Of a stretch of 40,447 bases of DNA, positions 6,677 to 14,092 are shown piece after piece; position 1 is the first letter of the stretch; each line of letters opens with the position of its first letter. This DNA is from JBBTSQ01 sp039795895 (GTDB lineage: Bacteria > Patescibacteriota > Minisyncoccia > Phycocordibacterales > JBAYGS01). The stretch is taken from NCBI GenBank assembly GCA_039795895.1, contig JBDKKW010000005.1, forward strand, positions 1 to 40,447. The letters run 5' to 3'. Below the pieces are notes generated by a model. The model was not told the DNA's origin and ran no database searches. It saw only the letters and a program-made list of their open reading frames with translations. A program made the translations under genes and the position numbers.

Positions 6677-7302
6677 ATAGTAGTCCTCCCATGTGGCCTC
6701 AGGCCCTCCACACACTGAAACTCATCGGCGACAAGGGTCCCTTGTTTCGACACATCCTTAAGCTCCACGATGGACCCTTGGCTGATTTGGTCGATGCCAT
6801 CATGCACGGCCAGCTTCCTGGTCGCGACGCGTTTCGGATCATGTGCGGTTTGTTACCTCTCCGTCCTTTGATCATGGTTGATTACAGTAAAACTCTCGAG
6901 CAGATGCTTGAGCTGGGTAAATACAATCCAGCGATTGTTGCGCGCGCTATCAATTCCCAGGTCTTTCCTGTGGATCCAAACCTAGTGGGCGGTGTGCACA
7001 CCCTTGTTCCGAAAATCAGGCGTCTCAGTACTGATGCGGACTTGCTGACTGCGATCGCCGAGTTTGCCGGAAAAGGTTTGCGAGTGGCCACTCATGAAGA
7101 GCTTCTCGCTTTCGGAGCCACGTATCCTGAAGTGGTAAGGATTGGGGGTCCGATTATTGCCCTCGGTTCCAAGGGGACACACGATGGGGGAGAGTGGTCC
7201 ATGAAGTTGCACTCCGCGGGCGATGGCACTCTTGGTGTTGGTTTGGTTGCACAGGTGGCTACCCTGAGCATCAACGAGCGCTTCTTGCTTTTTGACATGT
7301 AG
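6673..7302 (+). CDS. orphan protein, uncharacterised Patescibacteria-type family
   Basis: 209 residues, function unknown; no signal peptide or membrane segment. Seen: a helical N-terminal third, then VDYSKTLEQMLELGKYNPAI (about residues 75-94), then VATHEELLAFGATYPEV and VRIGGPIIALGSKG, ending with a strand-rich segment ...LGVGLVAQVATLSINERF. From memory, similar words (DYSxTLxEMIxxGKY, LATxxELLAxGxxYP, PIVALGS) recur in many small hypothetical proteins of Parcubacteria; this would need a search. GC content and codon choice (GTG, CTC, GCC, CGC) are richer than in neighbouring synthetase genes. Alternative start: ATG 6691. It is a monocistron with its own promoter and terminator. No Shine-Dalgarno is visible. 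Confidence 0.75.
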   Translation: MNSSPPMWPQALHTLKLIGDKGPLFRHILKLHDGPLADLVDAIMHGQLPGRDAFRIMCGLLPLRPLIMVDYSKTLEQMLELGKYNPAIVARAINSQVFPVDPNLVGGVHTLVPKIRRLSTDADLLTAIAEFAGKGLRVATHEELLAFGATYPEVVRIGGPIIALGSKGTHDGGEWSMKLHSAGDGTLGVGLVAQVATLSINERFLLFDM

Positions 7303-7319
7303 TCCTTCTGTAGACATTT

Positions 7320-7354
7320 CCGGTACACACATTTGTGTGTACCGGTTTTCTTTT
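7320..7354 (+). terminator. terminator after the 6.7-kb orphan gene
   Basis: CCGGTACACACA pairs with TGTGTGTACCGG around TTT, then TTTTCTTTT. Confidence 0.8.
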
Positions 7355-7364
7355 GCATATGTCA

Positions 7365-7392
7365 TTGTTTCGCTAGAAAAATATGCTACTAT
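7365..7392 (+). promoter_or_regulatory. ileS promoter
   Basis: TTGTTT (7365-7370), 16-base spacer, TACTAT (7387-7392). The -10 ends ten bases before the ATG at 7403; no Shine-Dalgarno fits between. Confidence 0.5.
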
Positions 7393-7402
7393 TGGATTTC
7401 AT

Positions 7403-10400
7403 ATGGCTACAGAAAAGGACGATATGACTAAGAAGGGGATAAAAAGTCCGCTTGCTCTGAAAGAGGAAGAAATTTTGGCGTTTTGGAAGGAGAAAGGTAT
7501 TTTTAAGAAGACGCTCGAAAAACCTGCACCAAAAGGCGATTTTGTGTTTTATGAAGGCCCACCAACTGCCAACGGTAAGCCGGGTATTCACCATCTCGAA
7601 GCCCGTGCCTTCAAAGATGCCATCCCAAGGTACAAAACTATGCAGGGCTTTAATGTCCGTCGTAAAGGTGGATGGGATACGCACGGCTTGCCAGTAGAAC
7701 TCCAAGTAGAAAAAGAGCTAGGCCTCAAATCAAAAAAAGAAATTGAAAGCTATGGTATCGGTGCATTCAATCAGAAGTGCAAAGAGTCGGTGTGGAAGTA
7801 TGTGGCTGATTGGCAAAAGTTTACCGATCGTATCGGCTATTTTGTTGATCTCGAACATCCCTATGTGACCTACGAGCCCAACTATATCGAATCGCTCTGG
7901 GCGATTGTCAAAAAAGTATCTGACCAAAAGTTACTCTACAAAGATTACAAAGTGGTACCGTGGTGTCCACGCTGTGGGACAGGGCTTTCTTCACACGAAC
8001 TTGCGCAAGGGTATGCGGAGGTGAAAGATTTGTCGGTAACAGTGAAGTTTAAATTAAAATCTGGTCAAAAGATTGGTAATTTTACGACCGATAATCAAAC
8101 ATACATACTTGCGTGGACAACAACCCCATGGACTCTTCCTGGAAATGTTGGGTTGGCTGTGGGGGAGAAGATTGTATACACACGAATTAAGATTCACGAT
8201 TCACGATTCACGAATCAGATACTCATTGTTGCAAAGGATCGGATAAAAGAAGTTTGCGGAGAATTATCGTACGAAATAATTGAAGAGATAAAAGGCAAAA
8301 ATCTCGTGGGTCTTGAATACGAACCTCTCTATCCATTCCTCAAAGATGGTATTTCAGGTCCAGAAAAAGATAAGTTACAAAATGCCTACAAGATTTACCC
8401 GGCAGATTTTGTGACCACCACCGATGGTACTGGAGTAGTGCACACTGCTGTGATGTACGGGCAGGAAGATTTTGAATTGGGAACAAAAGTAGGACTTCCA
8501 AAATATCACTTGGTAAACGAAGATGGCACCTTTAAAGCGGAGGCTGGATTTTTGGCAGGGAAGTCAGTGGTTGAAGAGACGACAACGGTAGACGTCATTA
8601 AAGATTTGGCTTCTCGCGAGCTTCTCTTTAAAAAAGAAAAGTACGCCCACACCTATCCGCATTGTTGGCGATGCAAGACGAGACTGATCTACTTTGCGCG
8701 CGATTCGTGGTACATCAAAATGTCCAATCTTCGCGATAAATTGATCTCAGAAAACCAGGGAATCAACTGGGAGCCGGCATACATTAAAGATGGTCGTTTT
8801 GGTGAATGGCTCCGTGAGGTCAAAGACTGGGCGATTTCTCGAGAGCGATATTGGGGCACACCATTGCCCGTCTGGTCTTGTACTACCTGCAAAAAGCAAG
8901 AGGTGGTCGGCTCGGTTGAGGATCTCAAAAAGCGAGTGAAGAAGTCGGGCAACCGATATTTGGTAATGCGACATGGACAATATCCAGGAAACACCGAGAA
9001 ATTCCTCTGTTCAGCCCTCGACTGTCCTGGACTTACCGACACGGGTCGTGCACAGGCAGAATTGTCTGCAAAGAAATTGGCGGACAAAAAGATCGATATG
9101 ATTATCGCATCGCCAATCGCACGCACTCGACAGACCGCTGAAGTGACTGCCAAGATCATTGGTTTCCCACAAGAGAAGATTGTTTTCGATGAACGAATCA
9201 AAGAAATTGAGTTTGGAGTATTTGAAGGTAAACCTGTCTCTGAATACCATAAGGATTTTCATCCGGGTACTGGCTGGTTTGCACATGGTCCACAAGGCGG
9301 GGAGAGTCATCTTGAGGTGAAGCGCCGAATGGGTGAGGCGCTCTACGATTTTGAGCAGAAATATCAAAACAAAACTATTTTGATAGTGACACATGATACA
9401 CCCGCGTGGCTACTTGCCTCGGCTGCTCAAGGTTTGAATCAAGAGCAGACTATCGCTCTTCGCGATGGAGCAGAATTCTTTATGCAAAACGCGGAGGTGA
9501 TCGATCTACCTTTCGCACCACTCCCACACAACACCGATTTTGAATTGGATTTACACCGTCCGTATATCGACACCGTAGAGCTCTCTTGTGATTGCGGAGG
9601 CTCACTCACTCGAGTGAAAGAGGTAATGGATGTATGGTTTGACTCTGGTGCGATGCCGTTTGCTCAGGATCATTATCCATTTGAAAACAAAAAATGGATT
9701 GAGGGCGCGGGCTATCCAGCCGATTTTATTGCAGAAGCCATCGATCAGACTCGTGGTTGGTTTTATACCCTCCATGCGATTGGAGCTTTGATGGGCAAAG
9801 GTAAGGCTTATAAAAACGTGATTTGCCTCGGGCATATTTTGGATAAAGAGGGGAAGAAGATGTCGAAGTCCTTGGGCAACATCGTAGAGCCGTGGGAGGA
9901 AATGAATAAATTTGGCGTGGACGCGCTCCGCTTCTTTATGTACTCGGTCAATCAGCCGGGGGATTCAAAAAATTACGATCCAAAGACAGTGGATGAGATT
10001 GTGAAAAAAGTCTTCAATCTACTTTCAAATGTCCTAGCTTTCTATCAGCTCTATGCCGGGGAAGTGGAGCATACTTCAATAGACCCACGAAAAAGTCCGT
10101 CTGTGCTTGATAGTTGGATTTTGGCTAAGACCGACGAGATGGTGGCGACGGTTACTGAGGGCTTTGAACACTTCCAGCTTTTTGAGCCATCACGTGCGAT
10201 ACGAGAATTTACCGCGGATTTGTCACAGTGGTATCTTCGTCGCTCACGAGACCGCATCAAGGGCGGGGACGCAAAAGATCGTGCCTTTGCGCTGGCCACT
10301 ACCCGCGAAGTACTTTTGATTGTCTCAAAATTACTCGCACCTCTCACACCATTTTTTGCGGAGAGTTTATATCAATCACTCAAAGGTGAAAAAGAGAGTG

Positions 10401-10945
10401 TGCATTTGGAAACATGGCCCGTCGCCCAACTAAAAACTAAAGACCATCAACTATCAACTGCCATTATTGAAATGACTGAGGTGCGAAAGATTGTATCTCT
10501 TGGACTTGAAGCGAGAATGAAAGCAAAAATCAATGTGCGACAACCTTTAGGTAAACTTACAATTCACAACAAGCAACTAGCAACCAAAAAAGAATTACTC
10601 GCGTTGATTGCGGATGAGGTGAATGTGAAGCAGGTTGTCTGTGATGAAAAAGTCGTAAACGAAGTAGAGCTCGATACCGAAATTTCTGCTGAACTCAAAG
10701 AAGAGGGGATGATGCGTGAATTTATCCGTGCTGTGCAAGATTTACGAAAAGAAAAAGGACTGACGGTAGCGGATCGACCGAATCTTGTGGTTTCGACAGA
10801 CAAAGCTGGTCAAACCTTCCTCACTAAGTTCAAAACAGAGATTATAAAGGTGAATCAGCTCAAAGAACTTACTTTTGGCGAGGTTTCTGATGCTCAAAAT
10901 CAGGTGTCCTTTGATACCCTGACTTTCTCTCTAGAAATTAAGTAA
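7403..10945 (+). CDS. ileS: isoleucyl-tRNA synthetase with inserted histidine-phosphatase domain
   Basis: 1180 residues against roughly 930-1070 for usual IleS. Charges tRNA-Ile and edits Val-tRNA-Ile. Seen: the catalytic HIGH-type GIHHLEAR, the CP1 editing domain with WTTTPWTLPGNVGLA and GTGVVHTAVMYGQEDF, the tRNA-synthetase WGTPLPVW, KKMSKSLGN, a C-terminal anticodon domain and the DTEISAELKEEG tail. Unusual: residues about 515-712 form a complete phosphoglycerate-mutase-like domain with MRHGQ (His524), SPIARTRQTAE (Arg574), GVFEG (Glu608) and VTHDTP (His664), so all catalytic residues of that superfamily are present. The insert lies exactly between CTTCKK and CDCGGSL, the two halves of the usual zinc knuckle. 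The start is ATG 7403; ATG 7424 is possible. Two short stretches (8190-8218, 10428-10460) carry low-complexity words found in intergenic DNA. Confidence 0.95.
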   Translation: MATEKDDMTKKGIKSPLALKEEEILAFWKEKGIFKKTLEKPAPKGDFVFYEGPPTANGKPGIHHLEARAFKDAIPRYKTMQGFNVRRKGGWDTHGLPVELQVEKELGLKSKKEIESYGIGAFNQKCKESVWKYVADWQKFTDRIGYFVDLEHPYVTYEPNYIESLWAIVKKVSDQKLLYKDYKVVPWCPRCGTGLSSHELAQGYAEVKDLSVTVKFKLKSGQKIGNFTTDNQTYILAWTTTPWTLPGNVGLAVGEKIVYTRIKIHDSRFTNQILIVAKDRIKEVCGELSYEIIEEIKGKNLVGLEYEPLYPFLKDGISGPEKDKLQNAYKIYPADFVTTTDGTGVVHTAVMYGQEDFELGTKVGLPKYHLVNEDGTFKAEAGFLAGKSVVEETTTVDVIKDLASRELLFKKEKYAHTYPHCWRCKTRLIYFARDSWYIKMSNLRDKLISENQGINWEPAYIKDGRFGEWLREVKDWAISRERYWGTPLPVWSCTTCKKQEVVGSVEDLKKRVKKSGNRYLVMRHGQYPGNTEKFLCSALDCPGLTDTGRAQAELSAKKLADKKIDMIIASPIARTRQTAEVTAKIIGFPQEKIVFDERIKEIEFGVFEGKPVSEYHKDFHPGTGWFAHGPQGGESHLEVKRRMGEALYDFEQKYQNKTILIVTHDTPAWLLASAAQGLNQEQTIALRDGAEFFMQNAEVIDLPFAPLPHNTDFELDLHRPYIDTVELSCDCGGSLTRVKEVMDVWFDSGAMPFAQDHYPFENKKWIEGAGYPADFIAEAIDQTRGWFYTLHAIGALMGKGKAYKNVICLGHILDKEGKKMSKSLGNIVEPWEEMNKFGVDALRFFMYSVNQPGDSKNYDPKTVDEIVKKVFNLLSNVLAFYQLYAGEVEHTSIDPRKSPSVLDSWILAKTDEMVATVTEGFEHFQLFEPSRAIREFTADLSQWYLRRSRDRIKGGDAKDRAFALATTREVLLIVSKLLAPLTPFFAESLYQSLKGEKESVHLETWPVAQLKTKDHQLSTAIIEMTEVRKIVSLGLEARMKAKINVRQPLGKLTIHNKQLATKKELLALIADEVNVKQVVCDEKVVNEVELDTEISAELKEEGMMREFIRAVQDLRKEKGLTVADRPNLVVSTDKAGQTFLTKFKTEIIKVNQLKELTFGEVSDAQNQVSFDTLTFSLEIK

Positions 10946-10993
10946 TCTCGTATTTTCTGTTAAATAGCCCTTAAAATAAGGACTATTTTACTA

Positions 10994-11022
10994 TTGACAT
11001 ATAGATACATAAGGTATATAAT
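10994..11022 (+). promoter_or_regulatory. consensus promoter of the 11.0-kb orphan gene
   Basis: TTGACA (10994-10999), exactly 17 bases, TATAAT (11017-11022): both hexamers match consensus. The spacer carries TAGATA and the -10 extends to TATATAATA, as in the promoters at 12194 and 20095. Confidence 0.85.
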
Positions 11023-11041
11023 ATATCCAGAAAACTAGGTG

Positions 11042-11635
11042 ATGGGATGTGTGTCCCAAAACGCTGGTAAAGCAATGTCCGGTTCTTTTAAACTTATGAT
11101 TACGAAAGTGCAGATGCGGAATAACTCGGGTGATATGTTTGACTGTGGGACTCTGAAGTTCCGCACCTCAGGTGAGGCACTCGGCAATATGCTCGAGGTT
11201 GAGCTCGGGTGGGGCGCGAAAGTTACTGAAGTAACTCCTACTCGGATTTCCTTGCTGACTCATGTGCTCAACTGCATCGACTATTCGACCTTCGAAGGTC
11301 CTGCTGAGGAGATGGAGCCACTCTATCTCCTTGTCGTGACGCTTTGTCACAGTGACCAGCAATTCAAAGGTGTCATCGTCGATCAGGCGTGGGCCACGAT
11401 GCAACGGGTGTGTGGCCAGGATGCCGGCAAGCCTTTGTTTGTTAAAATGATGGCAGGGCTTGCTCTGGGTGGTGCACGTATTCGTGCGGCTGTGATGCTT
11501 TCGGCGGGCTTCACAAATGAAGCTGATGTTCAACTCGGTCTTGAGTCGCGGGTTTCCCTCAAGGATCTCGCGGCCGTCGCTGATCTGGCTCGTCAGTCGG
11601 GTCTGACGTTTCGTGACGCGCTGGCGTTGGTTTAA
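11042..11635 (+). CDS. orphan protein, unknown function
   Basis: 197 residues from ATG 11042; GTG 11039, ATG 11075 and ATG 11096 are in frame and cannot be excluded, because the promoter puts the message start at about 11029 and no well-spaced Shine-Dalgarno is visible (AGGTG abuts the first ATG). No family recognised, no signal peptide or membrane span. The first half is strand-rich (SFKLMITKVQMRNNSGDMFDC, then CGTLKFRTSGEAL); the C-terminal third reads as helices rich in Ala and Leu (LFVKMMAGLALGGARIRAAVML, VSLKDLAAVADLARQSGLTF), which could be a helical protein-binding module. Codon use is GC-rich compared with ileS. Monocistron with consensus promoter and own terminator, so probably well expressed. 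Confidence 0.7.
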   Translation: MGCVSQNAGKAMSGSFKLMITKVQMRNNSGDMFDCGTLKFRTSGEALGNMLEVELGWGAKVTEVTPTRISLLTHVLNCIDYSTFEGPAEEMEPLYLLVVTLCHSDQQFKGVIVDQAWATMQRVCGQDAGKPLFVKMMAGLALGGARIRAAVMLSAGFTNEADVQLGLESRVSLKDLAAVADLARQSGLTFRDALALV

Positions 11636-11652
11636 TCGGTCAATCCATTCGC

Positions 11653-11686
11653 AACTCCCCGGAGCAATCCGTGGAGTTTTTCTTTT
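11653..11686 (+). terminator. terminator after the 11.0-kb orphan gene
   Basis: AACTCC pairs with GGAGTT around a 14-base loop with an internal CGGA/TCCG pair, then TTTTTCTTTT. Confidence 0.7.
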
Positions 11687-11687
11687 C

Positions 11688-11716
11688 TTGTCTTGGTCTT
11701 TCTGTCGTGCTAGCAT
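11688..11716 (+). promoter_or_regulatory. promoter for the 11.8-kb orphan gene
   Basis: TTGTCT (11688-11693), 17-base spacer, TAGCAT (11711-11716) preceded by TGC. It overlaps the T-tail of the preceding terminator. Confidence 0.5.
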
Positions 11717-11756
11717 CACTACAGAACTGAAAAAGAAATACAAGAAAGGATACAAA

Positions 11757-12116
11757 ATGAAAGTGGCACAATGGACTCTTGGACTCGCGGCTGGCGGGGT
11801 TATCTCATGGGATACGCTCAGGCCAACAAACACACTCACGACAGAGTTGCCTGGTGATCTCCTGCGTCTCAAACAACGGATTGAGTCTGAGTGGCCAAAG
11901 GCCGAGGTTAAGGTTGATGTGCCGGCCGATCCTGAAGATGGGATTTGGTACATCGACCTTACGATCGGGAAACGTGCCCATGTGGTTAGTTTTAAGAAAG
12001 GGGAGTCCCTTGGCTTTGCGAGTGACATGACCCTTAAAGATCTTGGCTATGGCGATGTGTGTCTGGAAACTTTTGAATCTGTCGAAGCTCTTCTTTTGCA
12101 CCTCGCACACCTCTAA
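11757..12116 (+). CDS. small orphan protein, unknown function
   Basis: 119 residues. The ATG at 11757 is supported by AGAAAGGA seven bases upstream, a better ribosome site than most genes here have. No recognised domain. The N-terminus (MKVAQWTLGLAAGGVISW) is mildly hydrophobic but has no convincing cleavage site. The middle alternates strand-like segments (AEVKVDVPADPEDGIWYIDL, HVVSFKKGESLGFAS), and the C-terminus is acidic and helical (VCLETFESVEALLLHLAHL). This could be a small alpha/beta protein that binds a partner; I cannot say which. It lies between two other orphan genes, each with its own terminator, so they are not one operon. Confidence 0.7.
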   Translation: MKVAQWTLGLAAGGVISWDTLRPTNTLTTELPGDLLRLKQRIESEWPKAEVKVDVPADPEDGIWYIDLTIGKRAHVVSFKKGESLGFASDMTLKDLGYGDVCLETFESVEALLLHLAHL

Positions 12117-12134
12117 TCTATTCTCGTTATCTTA

Positions 12135-12166
12135 CCCGCATCGCCTTACGGCTATGTGGGTTTTTT
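12135..12166 (+). terminator. terminator after the 11.8-kb orphan gene
   Basis: CCCGCAT pairs with ATGTGGG (one G-T pair), with an inner CGCC...GGC pairing, then TTTTTT. Confidence 0.7.
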
Positions 12167-12193
12167 CGTAAATTAGGGAAGCAGTGTGAATGT

Positions 12194-12222
12194 TTGACAA
12201 GTAGATATTATTTATATATAAT
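12194..12222 (+). promoter_or_regulatory. consensus promoter of the 12.3-kb orphan gene
   Basis: TTGACA (12194-12199), 17 bases, TATAAT (12217-12222). TAGATA in the spacer and TATATAATA around the -10 match the promoters at 10994 and 20095. Confidence 0.85.
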
Positions 12223-12258
12223 ACCCACAGAACAGTAACTTCAAAATAGGAGAAAACA

Positions 12259-12732
12259 ATGAAAAAAGCAGTATCCACCGACCAGAAACGCAATGCTCTG
12301 ATTGATCAGGTTGTCAGTTTTTGTAACTGGGCCGAAAGTGATAGTGGACAAGAGTATCTTCTACGTAAGGATGAAGACGGCGTTCAGGGACACAGAGCTC
12401 GGACTGAGCTCAACCTGCTACGCCAGGACATCACTGCTCTTCTTGATGGATGGCCCGATGAAGTGTTTGTTGTTGATCTCAGACACCATCAGTGGGCATT
12501 TGATTCTTACTGTGAGATCTCACCTGTGCTGATGCAAATCGAGAGGGAGCGTGGGTTGCCGGAAAAAAGTCTCCAGGCCAGATTCACCTTCGTCGATAGT
12601 TCGGATCCCGACGCGCCGGCATATCGAGCGCTCGTGGAAAAGGAACAACAGACCTTGGAGAAAGCTGTGCTGACTCGTGAGCCAGCACCTGTTAATCCTC
12701 TCGCATCTGCACTGGCCACGGTTGGTCTCTAG
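12259..12732 (+). CDS. orphan protein, unknown function
   Basis: 157 residues. The start ATG 12259 follows AGGAGA (12248-12253) at five bases, a clear Shine-Dalgarno. No domain recognised and no export signal. Seen: a charged helical N-terminal half (KRNALIDQVVSFCNWAESD; TELNLLRQDITALLDGWPDE), a central strand EVFVVDLRHHQWAFDSY, a second strand ARFTFVDSSDPDAPAY, and a helical tail with an Ala/Pro-rich end. The HH in LRHHQW and the acidic VDSSDPDAP loop could bind metal, but nothing fixes this. GC-rich codons; monocistron with consensus promoter and strong terminator. Confidence 0.72.
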   Translation: MKKAVSTDQKRNALIDQVVSFCNWAESDSGQEYLLRKDEDGVQGHRARTELNLLRQDITALLDGWPDEVFVVDLRHHQWAFDSYCEISPVLMQIERERGLPEKSLQARFTFVDSSDPDAPAYRALVEKEQQTLEKAVLTREPAPVNPLASALATVGL

Positions 12733-12748
12733 ACCCAGACAGTTTCGC

Positions 12749-12785
12749 CCCGCACGTACCTCCCAAGGTCGTGCGGGTTTTTCTT
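12749..12785 (+). terminator. terminator after the 12.3-kb orphan gene
   Basis: CCCGCACG (12749-12756) pairs with CGTGCGGG (12770-12777), then TTTTTCTTT. Confidence 0.8.
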
Positions 12786-12794
12786 TGGTATACT
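12786..12794 (+). promoter_or_regulatory. extended -10 promoter of the hydrolase gene
   Basis: TGG-TATACT ends at 12794, six bases before the ATG at 12801, so transcription should begin at the start codon. No good -35 is visible, partly because the preceding terminator tail lies there. Confidence 0.5.
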
Positions 12795-12800
12795 GGGGAG

Positions 12801-13373
12801 ATGAATAAAAGAGTCTTTTTGATACACGGTTGGGATGGTCGGTCAAACAACCACTGGTTCCCGTGGCTGATTGCCGAGCTCAAGGCTCGCTATTTTGCTG
12901 TGGATGCGATCTCGATGCCGACTCCCGCCACACCACATCTCAAGGATTGGCTTGGGGCGATAAAAGAAGCAGTGGGTACTCCTGATGAACACACGTATTT
13001 TGTCGGACACAGTTTGGGTTGCGTGACCATTGTCCGCTACCTTGAAAGCTTGCCGAAAAAAGCCAAGGTGGGCGGGGCGGTGTTGGTGGCGGGATTTTCG
13101 GGGAATATTTCAAGTCCAGAACTCGCAGAGTTCTACGCGACCCCTGAACGACCAATTGATTTTGCTCGAGTAAAATCAATTTGCCCGAAGATCATGACCA
13201 TCTTTTCTGACGATGATCCAGTTGTTCCGCTGGTCAAAGGGATCTCTTTTGCTAAATCGATTGGCGCGAAGGTGATTATTGAAAAAGGGAAGGGACATTT
13301 TTGCAAAGATGATGGAGTGACTGCACTGCCGGTTGTGCTTGAGACACTTACTAATTTTACTCACGAAAGATGA
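12801..13373 (+). CDS. RBBP9/YdeN-like alpha/beta serine hydrolase
   Basis: 190 residues, typical for the RBBP9-like family. Seen: N-terminal VFLIHGWDGRSNNHWFPWL (oxyanion region and first strand), the nucleophile elbow GHSLG in TYFVGHSLGCVTIVRYL, the acid loop FSDDDPVVP, and the catalytic His in KGKGHFCKDDG. A complete Ser-Asp-His triad is therefore present. Natural substrates of the family are mostly unknown; an esterase or similar hydrolase in the cytosol is the safe reading (no signal peptide). The start at ATG 12801 is chosen from the TATACT box just upstream and the family N-terminus. Its TGA overlaps the ATG of the next gene (ATGA), so it is translationally coupled to the RecO-like protein. 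Confidence 0.88.
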   Translation: MNKRVFLIHGWDGRSNNHWFPWLIAELKARYFAVDAISMPTPATPHLKDWLGAIKEAVGTPDEHTYFVGHSLGCVTIVRYLESLPKKAKVGGAVLVAGFSGNISSPELAEFYATPERPIDFARVKSICPKIMTIFSDDDPVVPLVKGISFAKSIGAKVIIEKGKGHFCKDDGVTALPVVLETLTNFTHER

Positions 13374-13963
13374 GCTACCACATCTACCACACAAAGGGTG
13401 TTGTACTAGGGAGCACTCCATCAGGTGAGGCTAGTCGCCACCATCTGATATTCACCCGTGAATTGGGTCTTGTTTGGGCCAAGGCTCAGGCAGTGCGGAC
13501 CATGCGATCAAAGCTCCGACATAGTCTGACCGATTGCACCTTTGGTGAATTTTCACTGGTACGCGGAAAAGAAATCTGGCGCCTGACTTCGGCAAAAATG
13601 CACTCAAACCATTACTTTGACCTCAAGCATATTCCTGAGGTGCGAAATATGTTGACTCGCGTGACGCTCTTGCTCAAGCGCCTGCTACACGGCGAAGAGC
13701 GACATGATGCTTTGTTTGATACGGTTGAGTCGGTACTCATGTTTGCTCACACACACCGCTTTGATCAAGTATCTTTGTCTCAGTTTGAGTCGATTGCGGT
13801 ATTACGAATTTTGCATTTACTTGGCTACCTTGGTTCGTCACTAGAACTGTCGACCTTTGTGGGAAGTACCGAATGGTCGTCCGAATTACTAACCAGTTTT
13901 GGTGGATACAGTCGGCAGGCGATTGCGACTATTAATCAGTCGCTACGGGAAAGCCATCTCTAG
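13370..13963 (+). CDS. recO: RecO-like DNA repair protein
   Basis: 197 residues, shorter than E. coli or Bacillus RecO (about 240-255). RecO helps load RecA onto SSB-coated single strands. Seen: an N-terminal OB-fold pattern (YHTKGVVLGSTPSGEASRHH, FTRELGLVWAKAQAV, LRHSLTDCTFGEFSLVRGK) followed by a helical domain (LTRVTLLLKRLLHGEE; ILHLLGYLGS). The zinc-finger cysteines present in many RecO proteins are absent; many short RecO homologues lack them. It overlaps the hydrolase stop by four bases. recA and ssb lie elsewhere in this window. Followed by a strong bidirectional hairpin. Confidence 0.78.
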   Translation: MSYHIYHTKGVVLGSTPSGEASRHHLIFTRELGLVWAKAQAVRTMRSKLRHSLTDCTFGEFSLVRGKEIWRLTSAKMHSNHYFDLKHIPEVRNMLTRVTLLLKRLLHGEERHDALFDTVESVLMFAHTHRFDQVSLSQFESIAVLRILHLLGYLGSSLELSTFVGSTEWSSELLTSFGGYSRQAIATINQSLRESHL

Positions 13964-13966
13964 GGG

Positions 13967-14067
13967 AAGACAACAGACCACAGACATAAAAAGGAAAAGA
14001 TGGGCGGTCGCGAAGCGACCGCCCATCTTTGGCACTTCTCCGGTCTCACGTCTCTGTTCTGTTGTCT
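13967..14067. repeat. terminator hairpin flanked by inverted low-complexity arms
   Basis: Core hairpin GATGGGCGGTCGC-GAA-GCGACCGCCCATC (about 14000-14028) with TTT after it, a bidirectional terminator. Outside it AGACAACAG (13968-13976) and CTGTTGTCT (14059-14067) form an inverted pair in runs of ACAGAC/GTCTGT words. The design resembles the element at 22981-23071. Confidence 0.65.
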
Positions 14068-14075
14068 GTCGTCTA

Positions 14076-14084
14076 TGGTATAAT
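14076..14084 (+). promoter_or_regulatory. extended -10 promoter upstream of the DUF11-like protein gene
   Basis: TGG-TATAAT, a perfect -10 with TGn extension, ends eight bases before the ATG at 14093; no obvious -35. Confidence 0.6.
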
Positions 14085-14092
14085 CTATTCCT

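Noticed and set aside
8689..9201. 170-residue minus-strand frame opposite ileS
   Set aside because: Opposite the conserved IleS and phosphatase motifs; no promoter or family features.
11168..12028. 286-residue minus-strand open frame opposite two orphan genes
   Set aside because: It is antisense to two frames with better support (promoter, Shine-Dalgarno, terminator), contains two plus-strand terminators, and its translation has the Arg/Ser/His-rich look of a shadow frame.
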